Shown: positions 1 to 9,350 of the stretch, in pieces | Position numbering within the stretch: the stretch's first letter is position 1 | How the letters are laid out: the number at the start of each line of letters is the position of its first letter | Source: Kalaharituber pfeilii | Lineage: Eukaryota > Ascomycota > Pezizomycetes > Pezizales > Pezizaceae | Assembly (NCBI GenBank): GCA_015179045.1 | Contig: WHUZ01000207.1 | Coordinates: 1-29,039 of the forward strand | Length of the DNA: 29,039 nucleotides | Reading direction: 5' to 3' | Translations under genes and position numbers: made by a program | The notes under the pieces: model-generated | Seen by the model: only the letters and a program-made list of their open reading frames with translations | Database searches by the model: none | What the model was told of the DNA's origin: nothing

Positions 1-212
1 GAGTACGAGCATGTATGAGGCGGACAGAGAAAGGAAGTAGACAGGCTTGGTACACGAGGACTTCACATGAGGGCCTCTCTCCCGCATCATGTATGGACTC
101 CATGGGTAATATATATAGTTAAAAGACATTTTTATTTAAGTTTCTTAATATAAAAAACCTCGCTGTAGCCCGTAGGGCGGTATGCGAGTAATGAAATAAA
201 AAAAAAAAAAAA
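1..212 (+). mobile_element. Non-autonomous poly(A) retroelement, cut by window start
   Basis: The stretch ends in the shared LINE 3' module: a hairpin GCCC-GTA-GGGC at 168-178, then ATGCGAGTAATGAAATAAAA and an A-run to 212. It aligns throughout with the complete copy at 20674-21024, and the flanks match as well, so the two loci share a duplicated block. Nearly every difference between the two copies in the first 120 bp is a transition. No coding potential was found. The left end lies outside the window. Confidence 0.7.
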
Positions 213-510
213 GAAATGGCTACTGAAATGGCTAGGGCCTGTCAAATTCAGCTTATTCCAGTTCATCTTGTACCATTGGGTCACACCAACTATACATATC
301 AAATGTATGCTGCTATTGCACTGCGAAGCGGCGCTGCCATTACACTTTAAAAGTGCGGTACCATTGTACTTCCAAAGTGCAGTGCTATTGTGCTGTGAAA
401 GTGCGTTGCCATTGCGTCTCATCATGCCAAGAAACCATGGAGCGGCTGTAGCTCTATGGTTTCTTGGCATAGGTGCTATCCATGGTTTCTTGGCATAGGT
501 GCTATACATT
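213..510 (+). repeat. Composite minisatellite (CCATTGCACTGCGAAGGTG type)
   Basis: After the GAAATGGCTACT target sequence come degenerate tandem motifs built on 'gccattgcactgcgaaggtgc' with CA/TG variation (about 300-420), then a hairpin at 424-470. Part of the hairpin arm is repeated again to about 505. The same family recurs near 2400-2580, 13810-13920, 21100-21160, 23020-23240 and 27410-27530. Open frames here are compositional. Confidence 0.7.
424..470. repeat. 20-bp inverted repeat (hairpin), copy 1
   Basis: ATGCCAAGAAACCATGGAGC at 424-443 is followed by a 7-nt loop and its inverted partner at 451-470, with one mismatch that would still be a G-U pair in RNA. A second, perfect copy lies at 27479-27525. 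A further copy of the right arm follows at about 480-496, a local tandem duplication. Confidence 0.9.
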
Positions 511-690
511 TCATGATGTTAAAAGAGACTCGCTATACTTGTGATATTGACCATATTCTGCCATTCTCGTGTCATCGATTGGGCCCTATGGTATGTCAGA
601 TAATTTCGCGAATGAATGGGACCCGCCATACATATGAAATTGCACTCATCATGCCACTCTTGTGCATCCAACGGGCTCTACAGTACATGT
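511..690. repeat. Degenerate dispersed repeat, no gene
   Basis: Motifs such as 'ccatacatatgaaatt', 'attctcgtgtcatcga' and 'gggccctatggtatgtcag' resemble the 'aaattcagctcattctgcatctcgtgcc' family seen at 7390-8000, 8590-8865 and 20490-20600. No open frame of interest. Confidence 0.45.
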
Positions 691-730
691 TTACGTGAGT
701 AATAATATAAAAAAAAAAAAAAAAAAAATG
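691..730 (+). mobile_element. LINE 3'-tail-only insertion (about 40 bp)
   Basis: The insertion is only the end of the LINE tail (cgtgagtaataatata) plus about 20 A. It is bracketed by GTACATGT at 683-690 and again at 731-738, a probable target-site duplication. It lacks the hairpin that most other copies carry. Confidence 0.55.
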
Positions 731-867
731 GTACATGTCAGATTCAGCTCACATTCACACATCTTACGATGTTGAAAGAGACCCATCATATATATGAAAT
801 GCATACATTGTTCTTACGGCCGCCACACACCAAGCCACAACCACTGGCAAGCCACGACCACCAGCAA
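731..867. repeat. Degenerate repeat with CCA/CAAGCCAC motif
   Basis: Contains more of the 'cagattcagctcacattcaca' family and a short run of 'caagccac.accac' units at 830-862. No gene signal. Confidence 0.4.
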
Positions 868-915
868 TTTTTTTTTTTTTTTTTATATCATTACTCGCAT
901 CCCGCCCTGACTGCT
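868..915 (-). mobile_element. LINE 3'-tail-only insertion, minus strand
   Basis: A poly(T) run at 868-884 is followed by the complement of the LINE tail (atatcattactcgcat, then ccgccct). The short sequence AGCAA lies on both sides (863-867 and 916-920). The total insertion is about 48 bp. The stem of the usual hairpin is degraded here. Confidence 0.5.
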
Positions 916-1060
916 AGCAAGCTGACAGAACCGGCTAGCTATAGGTAGCTAGCAAACTACCAGTATAGCTCGCCTGCCACTATAGCCCTCCTGCTAGTAT
1001 AGCCTGCCTACCAGTATAGCCCACCCATCATTATAGCCCACCTGCTAGGACCCATATGGT
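916..1060. repeat. Minisatellite, roughly 22 bp units (CCAGTATAGCCC)
   Basis: Tandem degenerate units of the form 'ctgctagtatagcccacc' run from about 960 to 1050. They are preceded by GCTAGC-rich palindromic sequence at 935-955. Confidence 0.6.
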
Positions 1061-1079
1061 TCATATATTCTTGTTATTC

Positions 1080-1262
1080 TTGTCAATCCCTAGATGTAAT
1101 TTAGTACTTGGTCTTCTCTGCCTTTTCACCATAGTTTGGCATCGTTACTGAACTGGAACCACTGAACTACTACCGGCAAGCTTCTCCTGTCAAGGCTCTG
1201 CTATTCAGCACTTGAGAAGCTACTATTACCTTGAACTGGTCGTATCTGTTAGCAGCACCAGC
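1080..1262 (+). repeat. Dispersed repeat with inverted copy at 17725-17900
   Basis: The segment starting 'taatttagtacttggtcttc' and running to the 'gtcgtatctgttag' region matches the reverse complement of about 17725-17900 over some 170 bp with scattered mismatches. It could be an LTR or DNA-transposon remnant; I could not define termini. Confidence 0.6.
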
Positions 1263-1324
1263 TCGCCACTTAGGGTCCGCGTGACAATTGGAGCTTAGCT
1301 TGTGCCCTTGTGTTGGCACAGCCA

Positions 1325-1562
1325 TGTGTATCTAAAGATGAAATGGCTGCTGAGTTGGTAGCCGAAATAGCACCCGAAATGCATGGTGAAAAGCCTGCTG
1401 AAATGGCTACCGAAATGGCTACCGAAATGCGTACAGCAACCGCTGTCGAAATGGCTGCTGAAATGGCCGCTGAACTGGCAGCTGAAATGGCTACCGAAAT
1501 GTGTACTGAAAAAGCTACTGAAATAGCTGCCTAAATGGCTACCGAAATGGCTACCGAGATGG
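1325..1562 (+). repeat. 12-bp minisatellite (GAAATGGCTACC)
   Basis: Tandem units of GAAATGGCTRCY run to the LTR boundary and resume after it at 2320-2370, so the LTR at 1563-2319 split the array. The unit gives an apparent Glu-Met-Ala-Thr peptide (1310-1534), which I treat as a repeat artefact. Related units occur at 20625-20673 and 21025-21050. Confidence 0.8.
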
Positions 1563-2319
1563 TGTAATAAACTGGTCTAGGTGGGGTCGGCGGGTCAGGA
1601 TTTCGGAGTCTCACGGGGTTGGCGGGTACCGGAACCGGGTACAAGGCAGGCGGCAGACGATTTCACAGCAGAGGTAGAGGCAGAAGCAGAGGCAGAGGCA
1701 GAGGCGGTCGGAGCTATGTAATGGTGAGAGGTAGATGTATTGAAAAGCTAAATACACACCTTGGGTAGAATACAAGTTAGTGTGTGAAGAGGCAAGAGGG
1801 AGGAGGGCGGAGGGCCTCTTTTATAGAAAGCTCTCGGTAGCAAATCCAAGCAAACAAACAAATGAACAAACAAACAAATGAAGTACATGGAAAACCAAGG
1901 AAACAACTGGAAGTACATAGAAGGCCAAGGAAATGACTGGAAGTAGGTAGAAGCATGAGGAATATCCGGAAATGAGCTTAGTGATACCTGTTGCTGGTGG
2001 ATTCCGAGGTCTTCTAGCAGATTCTAAGGCTTTGCGGCAGGTTCGACGTCTTTTCGGCAGGTTCTAGGGATCCGAGTTCTTCTACTAGATTCTGGTACGT
2101 TCTTCCGGTTCGGGTTTGTAAGCGATGACTAGAATGCTGGCGGCCATGTTGCTCAAGTGAGCTTACAGGTGTAGGGACATATATGGGAATGCCCTAAGGA
2201 GTATACTGAGTTACGAGGGAGTCAGAGTCAGCTGTATGTGTGCAAATACTAGCATATAGTATATTAATTGCCAGTATAGGACCGGAGCTGGAGGGTTTTG
2301 GGTGAGAGGTCCGATTACA
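1563..2319 (-). mobile_element. Solo LTR, family A (757 bp)
   Basis: The sequence begins TGTAAT and ends ATTACA, a 6-bp inverted terminus with the TG...CA ends of an LTR. It is flanked on both sides by the identical 5-bp duplication GATGG (1558-1562 and 2320-2324). Read on the minus strand it has a TATAAAAG box around 1818-1825 followed by a pyrimidine-rich stretch, as expected for an LTR promoter. Short tandem 'cggcaggttc' repeats (about 2000-2100) would lie in U3. A diverged second copy lies on the plus strand at about 22262-23022. No internal region is present, so it arose by LTR-LTR recombination. Confidence 0.88.
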
Positions 2320-2640
2320 GATGGCTAGTGAAATGGCTGGTAAAGTAGCTACCGAAATGGCTAGTAGAATGGTGGAAGGCCTGACCCAACAGCATGAGAT
2401 GAATATATACTGCTATTGTACTCCGAAGATGTACTACCATTAGGCTGTGAAGTACGATGCCATTGCACTGCTGCCATTGTGCTGCTACGAAGGTGCACTG
2501 CGAATATATGCTGCTATTGCACTCCAAAGACACACTACCATTGCACTGGGAAGATTTACAGCCATTGCGTGTTATGGGCATGAGGAAATAGGCTTCGGTA
2601 GGTGTGGAAAGGTTCTGGATGTTACGGCTATGGAGGAGTG
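2320..2640. repeat. Composite minisatellite block
   Basis: The block contains the remainder of the 12-bp array, then 'gccattgcactg' units (2410-2575), then the junction motif 'gcgtgttatgggcatgagg' leading to 'gttacggctatggaggagtg'. The same order recurs at 23020-23320, where the site is not interrupted by the retroelement that follows here. Confidence 0.7.
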
Positions 2641-3728
2641 TTTTTTTTTTTTTTTTTATATCAGTACTCGCATGCCGCCCTAGGGGCTATGGCAAAGGCG
2701 TCGATATTTGGCGAGGAGGCAGGGGGCTTGCTAGTCTTTGGTCTTGGTCTTGAGTCTGTGATTGGTATCGGAAGTTTCATTATTGGTGTCAGAGTTGGGG
2801 CTGACATTATCGGTGTTGGGGTTGGGTGCTTTGTTGCAGCTGTGGTGGCGATGCTGCCCATGGGCGTTGCTAGGATCCTGACCAAAAGCGAGTCTGCAAT
2901 CTTCTTCACCTTTTTTGAATCCAATCATCGTTTGATTTCGTAGGTAGCTTGTGGTGACGGCTGTTTCCCTTGCCGTTTCCTGGTCAGGGGTGTTGTCTTG
3001 TCGGTGTTCTTATCTGCTGGTGGGGTGTCTACGCACATGATGGGGCTGAACCCTAATGTCTGTGGTACTGGTGGTGGCACTGGTTCGATGTCTATGCAGA
3101 TGATGGGGCTGAACCCCAAAACAGCTTGTTGTAGTGGCGTCGGCTGAATGTCTGTGCTCGTAATGAGTCTTAACACCAGAGTCTGTTATGGTAGTAGCAG
3201 TGTTTCTCTTTCCCTCCTGCTCCCCTTGGTCCCAAACAACGACGCCGGCAGTGAGTCCTTGGTCCCAAACAGTGACACCCACGGGGACCTAAACAACGAC
3301 ACCGGCGGCGGTAGGGAGGCTGGTAGTGGCGGTGTGAGTATGGTCTGCGGGGGTGGCGGGGACCTGCCACGTCGAGCTAATGCCTTATCATACCTCTACG
3401 CTGGGGCTCGAAGGCGTCTTCTCTCCTCCTTGTAGTCTATAGACATTGTCTTATTAGTTGTCTCGTACTTATCCGTGACAGTCTACAGGGGCTTGGCGCC
3501 GAGTTGTTGTAGGAGGTGTGTTGGCAATGGGGGTGATGAGCTGAAGAATCTTTGAAATTTCTCCGCTCGAGAGAAATTTGCAGTGTTGGGTTTTTGGGAT
3601 AAAAAATTAGATCAAACTGCACAGCATACTGAGAGCTTGCGATCTATGTAGGTTTCAGCGTGGGGAACGTTGTGGTTGTGGAGTCGCTTCGAAACGCTCG
3701 TACTGAGGTAGTTGTTGTCTGTGACGTC
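2641..3728 (-). mobile_element. Poly(A) retroelement (about 1.09 kb)
   Basis: A 17-nt poly(T) at 2641-2657 and the complement of the shared LINE 3' module (hairpin GCCC-CTA-GGGC at 2677-2687 on the minus strand) mark the 3' end. The sequence GGAGTG occurs just before (2635-2640) and at 3729-3734. Paralogous empty sites at 23284-23310 and around 24255-24285 read straight through from 'gttacggctat' into 'gtatacggcggg', which supports the insertion limits. It could be a SINE-like or LINE ORF1-containing element, or a processed copy of another transcript. Confidence 0.65.
2661..3446 (-). pseudogene. Decayed open frame of the retroelement (262 codons, internal stops)
   Basis: One minus-strand frame runs from ATG at 3446 (starting MSIDYKEERRRLRAP) to a stop inside the LINE tail at 2661, without a frameshift. 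It is broken by TAG soon after the N-terminus, TAA in the middle and TGA at about 2925-2927. The peptide is rich in Pro, Thr and Ser, contains a duplicated LGFSPIICID / LGFSPIMCVD segment and repeated SLFGTK motifs, and has a basic run before the last stop. I recognise no family; a gag-like ORF1 is possible given the LINE tail. All three stops can be derived from sense codons by single transitions. Overlapping plus-strand frames are shadows. Confidence 0.45.
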
Positions 3729-3734
3729 GGAGTG

Positions 3735-3874
3735 TATACAGTAGGCCAAAATCGCTACCGAGGTGTATATGCTGCTAGGCTCAATGGCTACGGAGGTACA
3801 TATACGGCAAGATGGAATTAGTAATGGCCATGTTGGTGTATATATGATGGGCCTCAGTCACTACAGCGGTGTGT
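3735..3874 (+). repeat. 36-bp minisatellite (GGCCGGAATGGCTACGGAGG type)
   Basis: About four degenerate units ('ggcc.aaatcgctaccgaggtgtatatgctg') continue the array interrupted by the retroelement. The family is much longer at 21180-21289, 21833-22135 and 23290-23800. Confidence 0.7.
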
Positions 3875-4034
3875 ATTATATCCCTTTAGAGTGTCCAAAC
3901 TCTTTGGCCTAGGGTTAAGATTTAGTTACTTTTACATATTTAGAGGACACGTTAGGTACTAATGAGGGGTAATGATTTATAATATATATATATATAAGTA
4001 AAGAGTTTGCCACTTGATTAGATTTGCCTATGTT
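3875..4034. repeat. AT-rich module, copy 1
   Basis: A 160-bp AT-rich segment ('attatatccctttagagt' to 'tttgcctatgtta') that recurs at 4339-4498, offset by exactly 464 bp. CAAACTCTTT near the left end and its complement AAAGAGTTTG near the right end make it foldback-like, so it may be a small Tc1-type MITE that was amplified with the satellite. Confidence 0.75.
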
Positions 4035-6860
4035 ACTGGCACATCAACAGCTCATTGATCTATAGGCACCTGAACCTCACGCCCGCGAGATTGCTGATAC
4101 ACAGGCGTATCGACTGGCGCCTGAACTGCTCATTAACTGGCTCCTAAATCTTGCACCCGTGAGGTTGCCCACACGAAGGCATATCGACACCTCATCGATC
4201 TATAGGCAGCTGAACCTCATGCCCACAAGATTGCTAACATGCAGGCACATCGACCGGCGCCTGAACTGCTCATCGACTGGCCCCTGAATCTCGCGCTCAT
4301 GAGGTTGCCTATACGAAGATACATTGACAGCTCAAGGCATTATATCCCTTTAGAGTATCCAAACTCTTCAGCCTAGGGTTAAGATTTAGTTACTTTTACA
4401 TATTTAGGGGACACGTTAGGTACTAATGAGAGGCAATGATTTATAACATATATATATATAAGTAAAGAGTTTGCCACTTGATTAGATTTGCCTATGTTAG
4501 TGGCATATCGACAGCTCATTGATCTATAGGCACCTGAACCTCACGCCCGCGAGATTGCTGACACACAAGAGCATCGACTGGTGCCTAAACTCCTCATCGA
4601 CTGGCCCTTAAATCTCGCGCCCACGAAGTTGACCCCACGAAGGCACATCGACACCTCATCGATCTATAGGCAGCTGAACCTCATGCCCGCGAGATTGCTG
4701 ACACGCAGGCGCATCGACTGGCGCCTAAACTGCTCATCGACTGGGCCCTGAATCTCGCGCTCACAAGGTTGCCTAGAGGAAGGCACATTGACAGCTCATC
4801 AATCTATAGGCAGCTGAACCTCGTGCCCGCGAGATTGCTGACATGCAGGCACATCGACCGGCGCCTGAACTACTCATCGACTGGCCCCTGAATCTCGCGC
4901 CTGCAAGGTTGCTTGCACGAAGGCACATCGACAGCTCATCGATCTATAGGCACCTGAACCTCATGCTAACGAGATTGCTGACACACAGGCGCATCGCTCG
5001 GTGCCTGAACTGCTCATCGACTGGCCCTTGAATCTCGCGCCCGCGAGGTTGCCCACACGAAGGCACATCGATAGCTCATTGATCTATAGGTACCTGAACC
5101 TCGTGCCCGAGAGATTGGTGACACGCAGGCGCATCGACCGGCACCTGAACTGCTCATCGACTGGCCCCTGAATCTCGCGCCCGCGAGATTGCCTGCACAA
5201 AGGCACATCGACAGCTCATCAATCTATAGGCACCTGAACCTTGCGCCCGCGAGATTGCTGACACACAGGTGCATCGACTGGCGCCTGAACTGTTCATCGA
5301 TTGGCCCCTGAATCTCGCGCCCGTGAGGTTGCCCACACGAAGGCATATCGAAAGCTCATCAATCTACAGGCCGCTGAATCTCGCGCCCGCGAGGTTGCCC
5401 GCACGAAGACATATCAAAAGCTCATCAATCTATAGGGCCCTGAATCTCGCGCCTGCCAGGTTGCCCGCACGAAGGCATATCGAAAGTTCATCAATGTATA
5501 GGCACCTAAACCTCGTGTCCGCGAGATTGCTTACACACAGGTGCATCGACTGGCACCTGAACTGCTCATTGACTGGCCCCTGAATCTCACGTCCATGAGG
5601 TTGCCCGCACGAAGGCATATCGACAACTCATCAATCTATAGGTACCTGAACCTCGCGCCCGCGAGATTGCTGACACACAGGTGCATCGACTGGCGCCTGA
5701 ACTGCTTATCGACTGGCCCCTGAATCTCGTGCCCACAAGGTTGCCCGTATGAAGGCACATCGACAGCTCATCAATTTATAGGCACCTGAACCTCGTGCTC
5801 ACGAGATTGCTGACACACAGGCACATCGACTGGTGCCTGAACTGCTCATCGACTGGCCCCTGAATCTTGTGCCCGCGAAGTTGCCCACACGAAGGCACAT
5901 CGACAGCTCATCGATCTATAGGCACCTGAACCTCGCGCCCGCCAGATTGCTGACACACAGGCGCATCGACTGGCACCTGAACTGCTCATCAACTGGCCCT
6001 GAATCTCGCGCCCGCGAGGTTGCCTACACGAAGGCACATCGACAGCTCATCAATCTATAGGCAACTGAACCTCGCGCCCGCGAGATTGCTGATACGCAGG
6101 CGTATCGACTGGTGCCTGAACTGCTCATCGACTGGCCCCTGAATCTCGCGCCCGCGAGGTTGCCCGCACGAAGGCATATAGAAAGCTCATTAATCTATAG
6201 GCCCCTGAATCTTGCACCCGTGAGGTTGCCTGCACGAAGGCATATAGAAAGCTCATTAATCTATAGGCCCCTGAATCTTGCGCCCGTGACGTTGCCCGCA
6301 CGAAGGTATATCGAAAGCTCATTAATATATAGGCACCTGAACCTCGCACCCACGAGATTGCTAACATACAGGTGCATCGACTGGCGCCTGAACTACTCAT
6401 CGACTGGCTCCTGAATCTCGCGCCCGCGAGGTTGCCTGCACGAAGGCACATCGACAGCTCATCAATCTATAGGCACCTGAACCTCGCGCCCGCGAGATTG
6501 CTGATATACAAGTGCATCGACTGGCGCCTGAACTGTTCATCAATTGGCCCCTGAATCTCGCACCCACAAGGTTGCCTGCACGAAGGCACATTGACAGCTC
6601 ATCGATCTATAGGGACCTGAACCTCGCACCCGCGAGATTGCTGACACACAGGTGCATCGACTGGTGCCTGAACTACTCATCGACTGGCCCTTGAATCTCA
6701 CGCCCGCGAGGTTGCCTGCACGAAGGCACATCGAAAGCTCATCAATCTATAGGCACCTGAACCTCGCGCCCGCCAGATTGCTGACACACAGATGCATCGA
6801 CTGGCACCTGAACTATTCATCGATTGGCCCCTGAATCTCGCGCCTGCGAGGTTGCCCGCA
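4035..6860 (+). repeat. 140-bp satellite array
   Basis: About 18-20 tandem copies of a 140-bp unit run here, each made of two related half-units of about 70 bp. One half carries 'ctcatcaatctatagg.acctgaacctcg', the other 'gcatcgactggcgcctgaac'. Both halves contain the palindrome CTCGCG-CC-CGCGAG. Some places (5340-5480, 6170-6330) amplify only one half-unit. A 160-bp AT-rich module interrupts at 4339. Repeated open frames of about 60 codons, offset by 140 bp on both strands (for example 6372, 6512, 6652), arise from the repeat and are not evidence of protein. Confidence 0.95.
4339..4498. repeat. AT-rich module, copy 2
   Basis: Near-identical to 3875-4034 at a constant 464-bp offset, with differences that are mainly transitions. 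Together with about 300 bp of satellite it forms a 464-bp higher-order unit. Confidence 0.8.
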
Positions 6861-7190
6861 TGAATCAGGACGCGGCACCTTGGACCGCTGACGTCTGGAT
6901 GCAACGGCCAAGGCCCTGTATGCCTGTATGTAATGACCGGGTCTCTGGTATGCCTGTACGCAAGGACTAGGACCCTGATATGCCTGAACGCAAGGAGCCA
7001 GGCCCTCCATGTCCGAGCGCAATTTGATTCAATTGCCAATATTCATAACGCAATGGTTCGGACTCTCAACGTTCCTGATACAAGTATTCAGATCCTCAGC
7101 ATTGATAATACAAGTACTCAAATCCTCAGCATTGACAATGCAAGTATTTAGATCCTCAGCATTCATGATACAAGCCCTAGTATCGTCGCG
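6861..7190 (+). repeat. Two short tandem arrays (about 36-40 bp and 30 bp)
   Basis: From 6905 to 7005, units of the form 'ccctgtatgcctgtacgcaagga' repeat three to four times. From 7078 to 7180, a 30-bp unit (caagtattcagatcctcagcatt plus a linker) repeats about 3.5 times. Overlapping open frames are repeat artefacts. Confidence 0.75.
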
Positions 7191-7390
7191 CCCTGAATCT
7201 CATGGTCGGCCACTCACACCTACTGCAGTTATTGCATAGATTTCAATTAACCACTTGTTTATTCATTACTAGCTACTACCGCAATCTATATACAGGTGTC
7301 CTTTCATTATTCCACTATTCCATGCTCTCATCTGTCGTCCTACCGCTCTACAGCATGCTCATCCTGCCGTAGATTACACTATCGTGGACC
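7191..7390. other. Unremarkable spacer
   Basis: I see no gene, RNA signature or clear repeat here. Confidence 0.4.
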
Positions 7391-8010
7391 TGCGATACCC
7401 ATAGAATTCAGCTCATTCTGCATCATCTTGTGCCGCAAAAGAGCCCTGCCATACCAGTAAAATTCAGCTCAATCTGCATCATCTCGTGCCATAAAAGGGC
7501 TCTAGCATACTTGTAGAATTCAGCTCATTCTGCTGCATCTCGCGCCGTGAAGTGGGACCTGTAATACTTGTCAAATTCAATTCATTCTGCTGTATCTTAC
7601 GACGCAGAAAAGATGCTGCCATACCTGTAGATTGAGCCCATTTCACCACTTCTCGTGCCGTCAAGAGAGACCTGCCATACCTGTTAACAGAGCTCATTCT
7701 ACCTCATTTCGAACCTGTAGATGAGCCCATTTCACGTCGTCGAGAGGAGCCTGCAGCACGTCAGATTCGGCCCATTCTACTGCATCTCGTACTGCAGAAA
7801 AGGTCCAGTCATACCTGTAGATGAGCCCATCTCGCACCGCGGAAAGGGTGATTTCATACCTGTAGATAAGCCCATTTCGCGTCGTCAGGAGGAGTCTGTA
7901 GCATGTCAGATTTGGCCCATTCTGCTGCATCTTATACTGCGGAAAGGATCCAGTCATACCTGTAGATGAGCCCATCTCGCGCCGCGGAGAGGGTGATTTC
8001 TGACTGAACG
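7391..8010. repeat. Degenerate tandem repeat (attcagctcattctgc family)
   Basis: Recurring blocks 'aattcagctcattctgc.gcatctcgtgccg', 'ccatacctgtagatgagccca' and 'ggaaagggtgatttc' are arranged in tandem. Two long copies start at 7805 and 7950 (145-bp spacing). Long apparent frames on both strands (7694-8071 minus, 7721-7969 plus) follow the repeat. Related sequence occurs at 8590-8865, 18730-18800 and 20490-20600. Confidence 0.75.
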
Positions 8011-8411
8011 TCGACCCTGATTCCAGATTCGCACTTAGAATAAGGAGGGCTTCATCACATAGGAAAAACAAGAAAGAGCTTCTGAAGGAATAAAGAAGAT
8101 CTGTACTGTTAGGTCCGTACCGTTGGGTCTAATAAGTCTGATTGATTAAAGAGATGCAGAATCAAACAGGATTATATACATAATGAGCATTGCATGACGT
8201 GACTGCAGAACCATGACTAGACAGGCAGGTGTAACATATCAAGCAGGTGCGGAAGTAATGGAATACATGGCTTGCAACTAAGCGCTCTGGCGTGAAGTTG
8301 GTACTGTGGCGTTATTGCATGATTCAGACACATAGCAATGGAGTGTAGATCATGTGTATGTTAAATGAAAGAACAGAACAGCAACCAATAAACAGACGAA
8401 ACAGCAGTCAG
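8011..8411. other. Low-information spacer
   Basis: AT-rich, mostly non-repetitive sequence with no convincing frame. A minus-strand TATATAA lies around 8175, but I could not define LTR ends or a duplication. Confidence 0.4.
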
Positions 8412-8532
8412 AAGAAACGTATCTATTAGTAATAGTAATAGAATGAACGTATGCATTAGTAATAGTAACAGGAAGAAACGTATCCATTAGTAACAGTAAT
8501 AGAAAAAACATATCTATTAGTAACAGTAATAT
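8412..8532 (+). repeat. 30-bp minisatellite (acgtatctattagtaatagtaa)
   Basis: Four tandem units of about 30 bp, for example 'aagaaacgtatctattagt' followed by 'aatagtaatag', with few substitutions. Confidence 0.85.
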
Positions 8533-8647
8533 ACGGGTAGCAGATGTTGATAGACAGCTCAATACGGGTGGTGGATGTTATGTTTCGACAATTTCATGCC
8601 TATAGAATGAGGCCATCTCGTGCCTTCGAGAGAGGCCTACCATATGT

Positions 8648-8865
8648 CAGTTTCAGTTCATTCTACTGCATCTCGTGCTAGAGAAAGGGCTCAGTAATAC
8701 CTATGAAATGCTGCCACACGGAGGTTGTATTCTTCACATCAATAAACACGTTCTGTCAGTTTCAGTTCATTCTGCTACGTCTCGTGCTAGAGAAAGGGCT
8801 CAGTAATACCTATGAAATACTGCCACATGGAGGTTGTATTCTTCACATCAATAACCACGTTCTGT
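8648..8865 (+). repeat. 109-bp tandem duplication
   Basis: The segment starting 'cagtttcagttcattct' at 8648 is repeated at 8757 with high identity; the differences are mostly transitions. The unit belongs to the 'attcagctcattctgc' family. Confidence 0.9.
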
Positions 8866-8989
8866 TATTCCAACGCGTGAGCACGTTGCACCATGCCTTC
8901 CAAGTTGCCACTGAGGGAGCCCGTATCAGCTCATGCCTTCTAGTAGTATCATAGCTGAATCGACATCCTATTTGCTAGTGAATTTGACA

Positions 8990-9350
8990 TGAGATGAGGG
9001 GTAATTCCAGTAGTGTCAACCAGTAAGCCCGAAGGCATACTGATCAATGCTGGTTAATTCTGGTAGTGTCAACTAGTAAGCCCTAAGGCATACTTTTTTT
9101 TTTTTTTTTTTTTTTTTCCGCTAAGCCATAGCAGGGCTTGGGCAAGCCAGAGACAGGCTAAAAGAAAATTCCTGCCTCACCGCGCTGTTGACCCCCGCTC
9201 TCCTACCTTCTAGACCCTAAGGAGTTAACCAGACGACTAAGAGGTACTGATTAACGCTAATTAATTTTGGTAGTGTCAACCAGTAAGCCCGAGTTAATTC
9301 TGGTAGCATCAACCAGTAAGCCCGAGGGCGCACTCCTCAATGCTGGTTGT
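8990..9350 (+). repeat. Tandem repeat (tggtagtgtcaaccagtaagccc)
   Basis: About five copies of 'ttaattctggtagtgtcaac' plus 'cagtaagcccgaaggcatac' at irregular 40-60 bp spacing, interrupted by a poly(T) insertion at 9094-9236. Confidence 0.8.
9094..9236 (-). mobile_element. Poly(A) retroelement fragment
   Basis: A 24-nt poly(T) at 9094-9117 starts an insertion inside the surrounding tandem repeat. On the minus strand the A-run is preceded by AAGCC-ctgctat-GGCTT, another small hairpin, so this may be a different LINE/SINE family. Flanks ctaaggcatac (9083-9093) and ctaagaggtac (9237-9247) are a possible degraded duplication. Confidence 0.5.

Noticed and set aside
4843..6834. Family of about 60-codon frames in the satellite
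   Set aside because: Offset by exactly the 140-bp period and present on both strands; a repeat artefact.
4035..6860. CRISPR-like array
   Set aside because: Tandem units are contiguous with no unique spacers, and the window is eukaryotic in character.
8107..8236. Possible small LTR starting TGTTAGG and ending GTAACA
   Set aside because: Flanking pentamers (tgtac and tatca) do not match and there is no second copy in the window.
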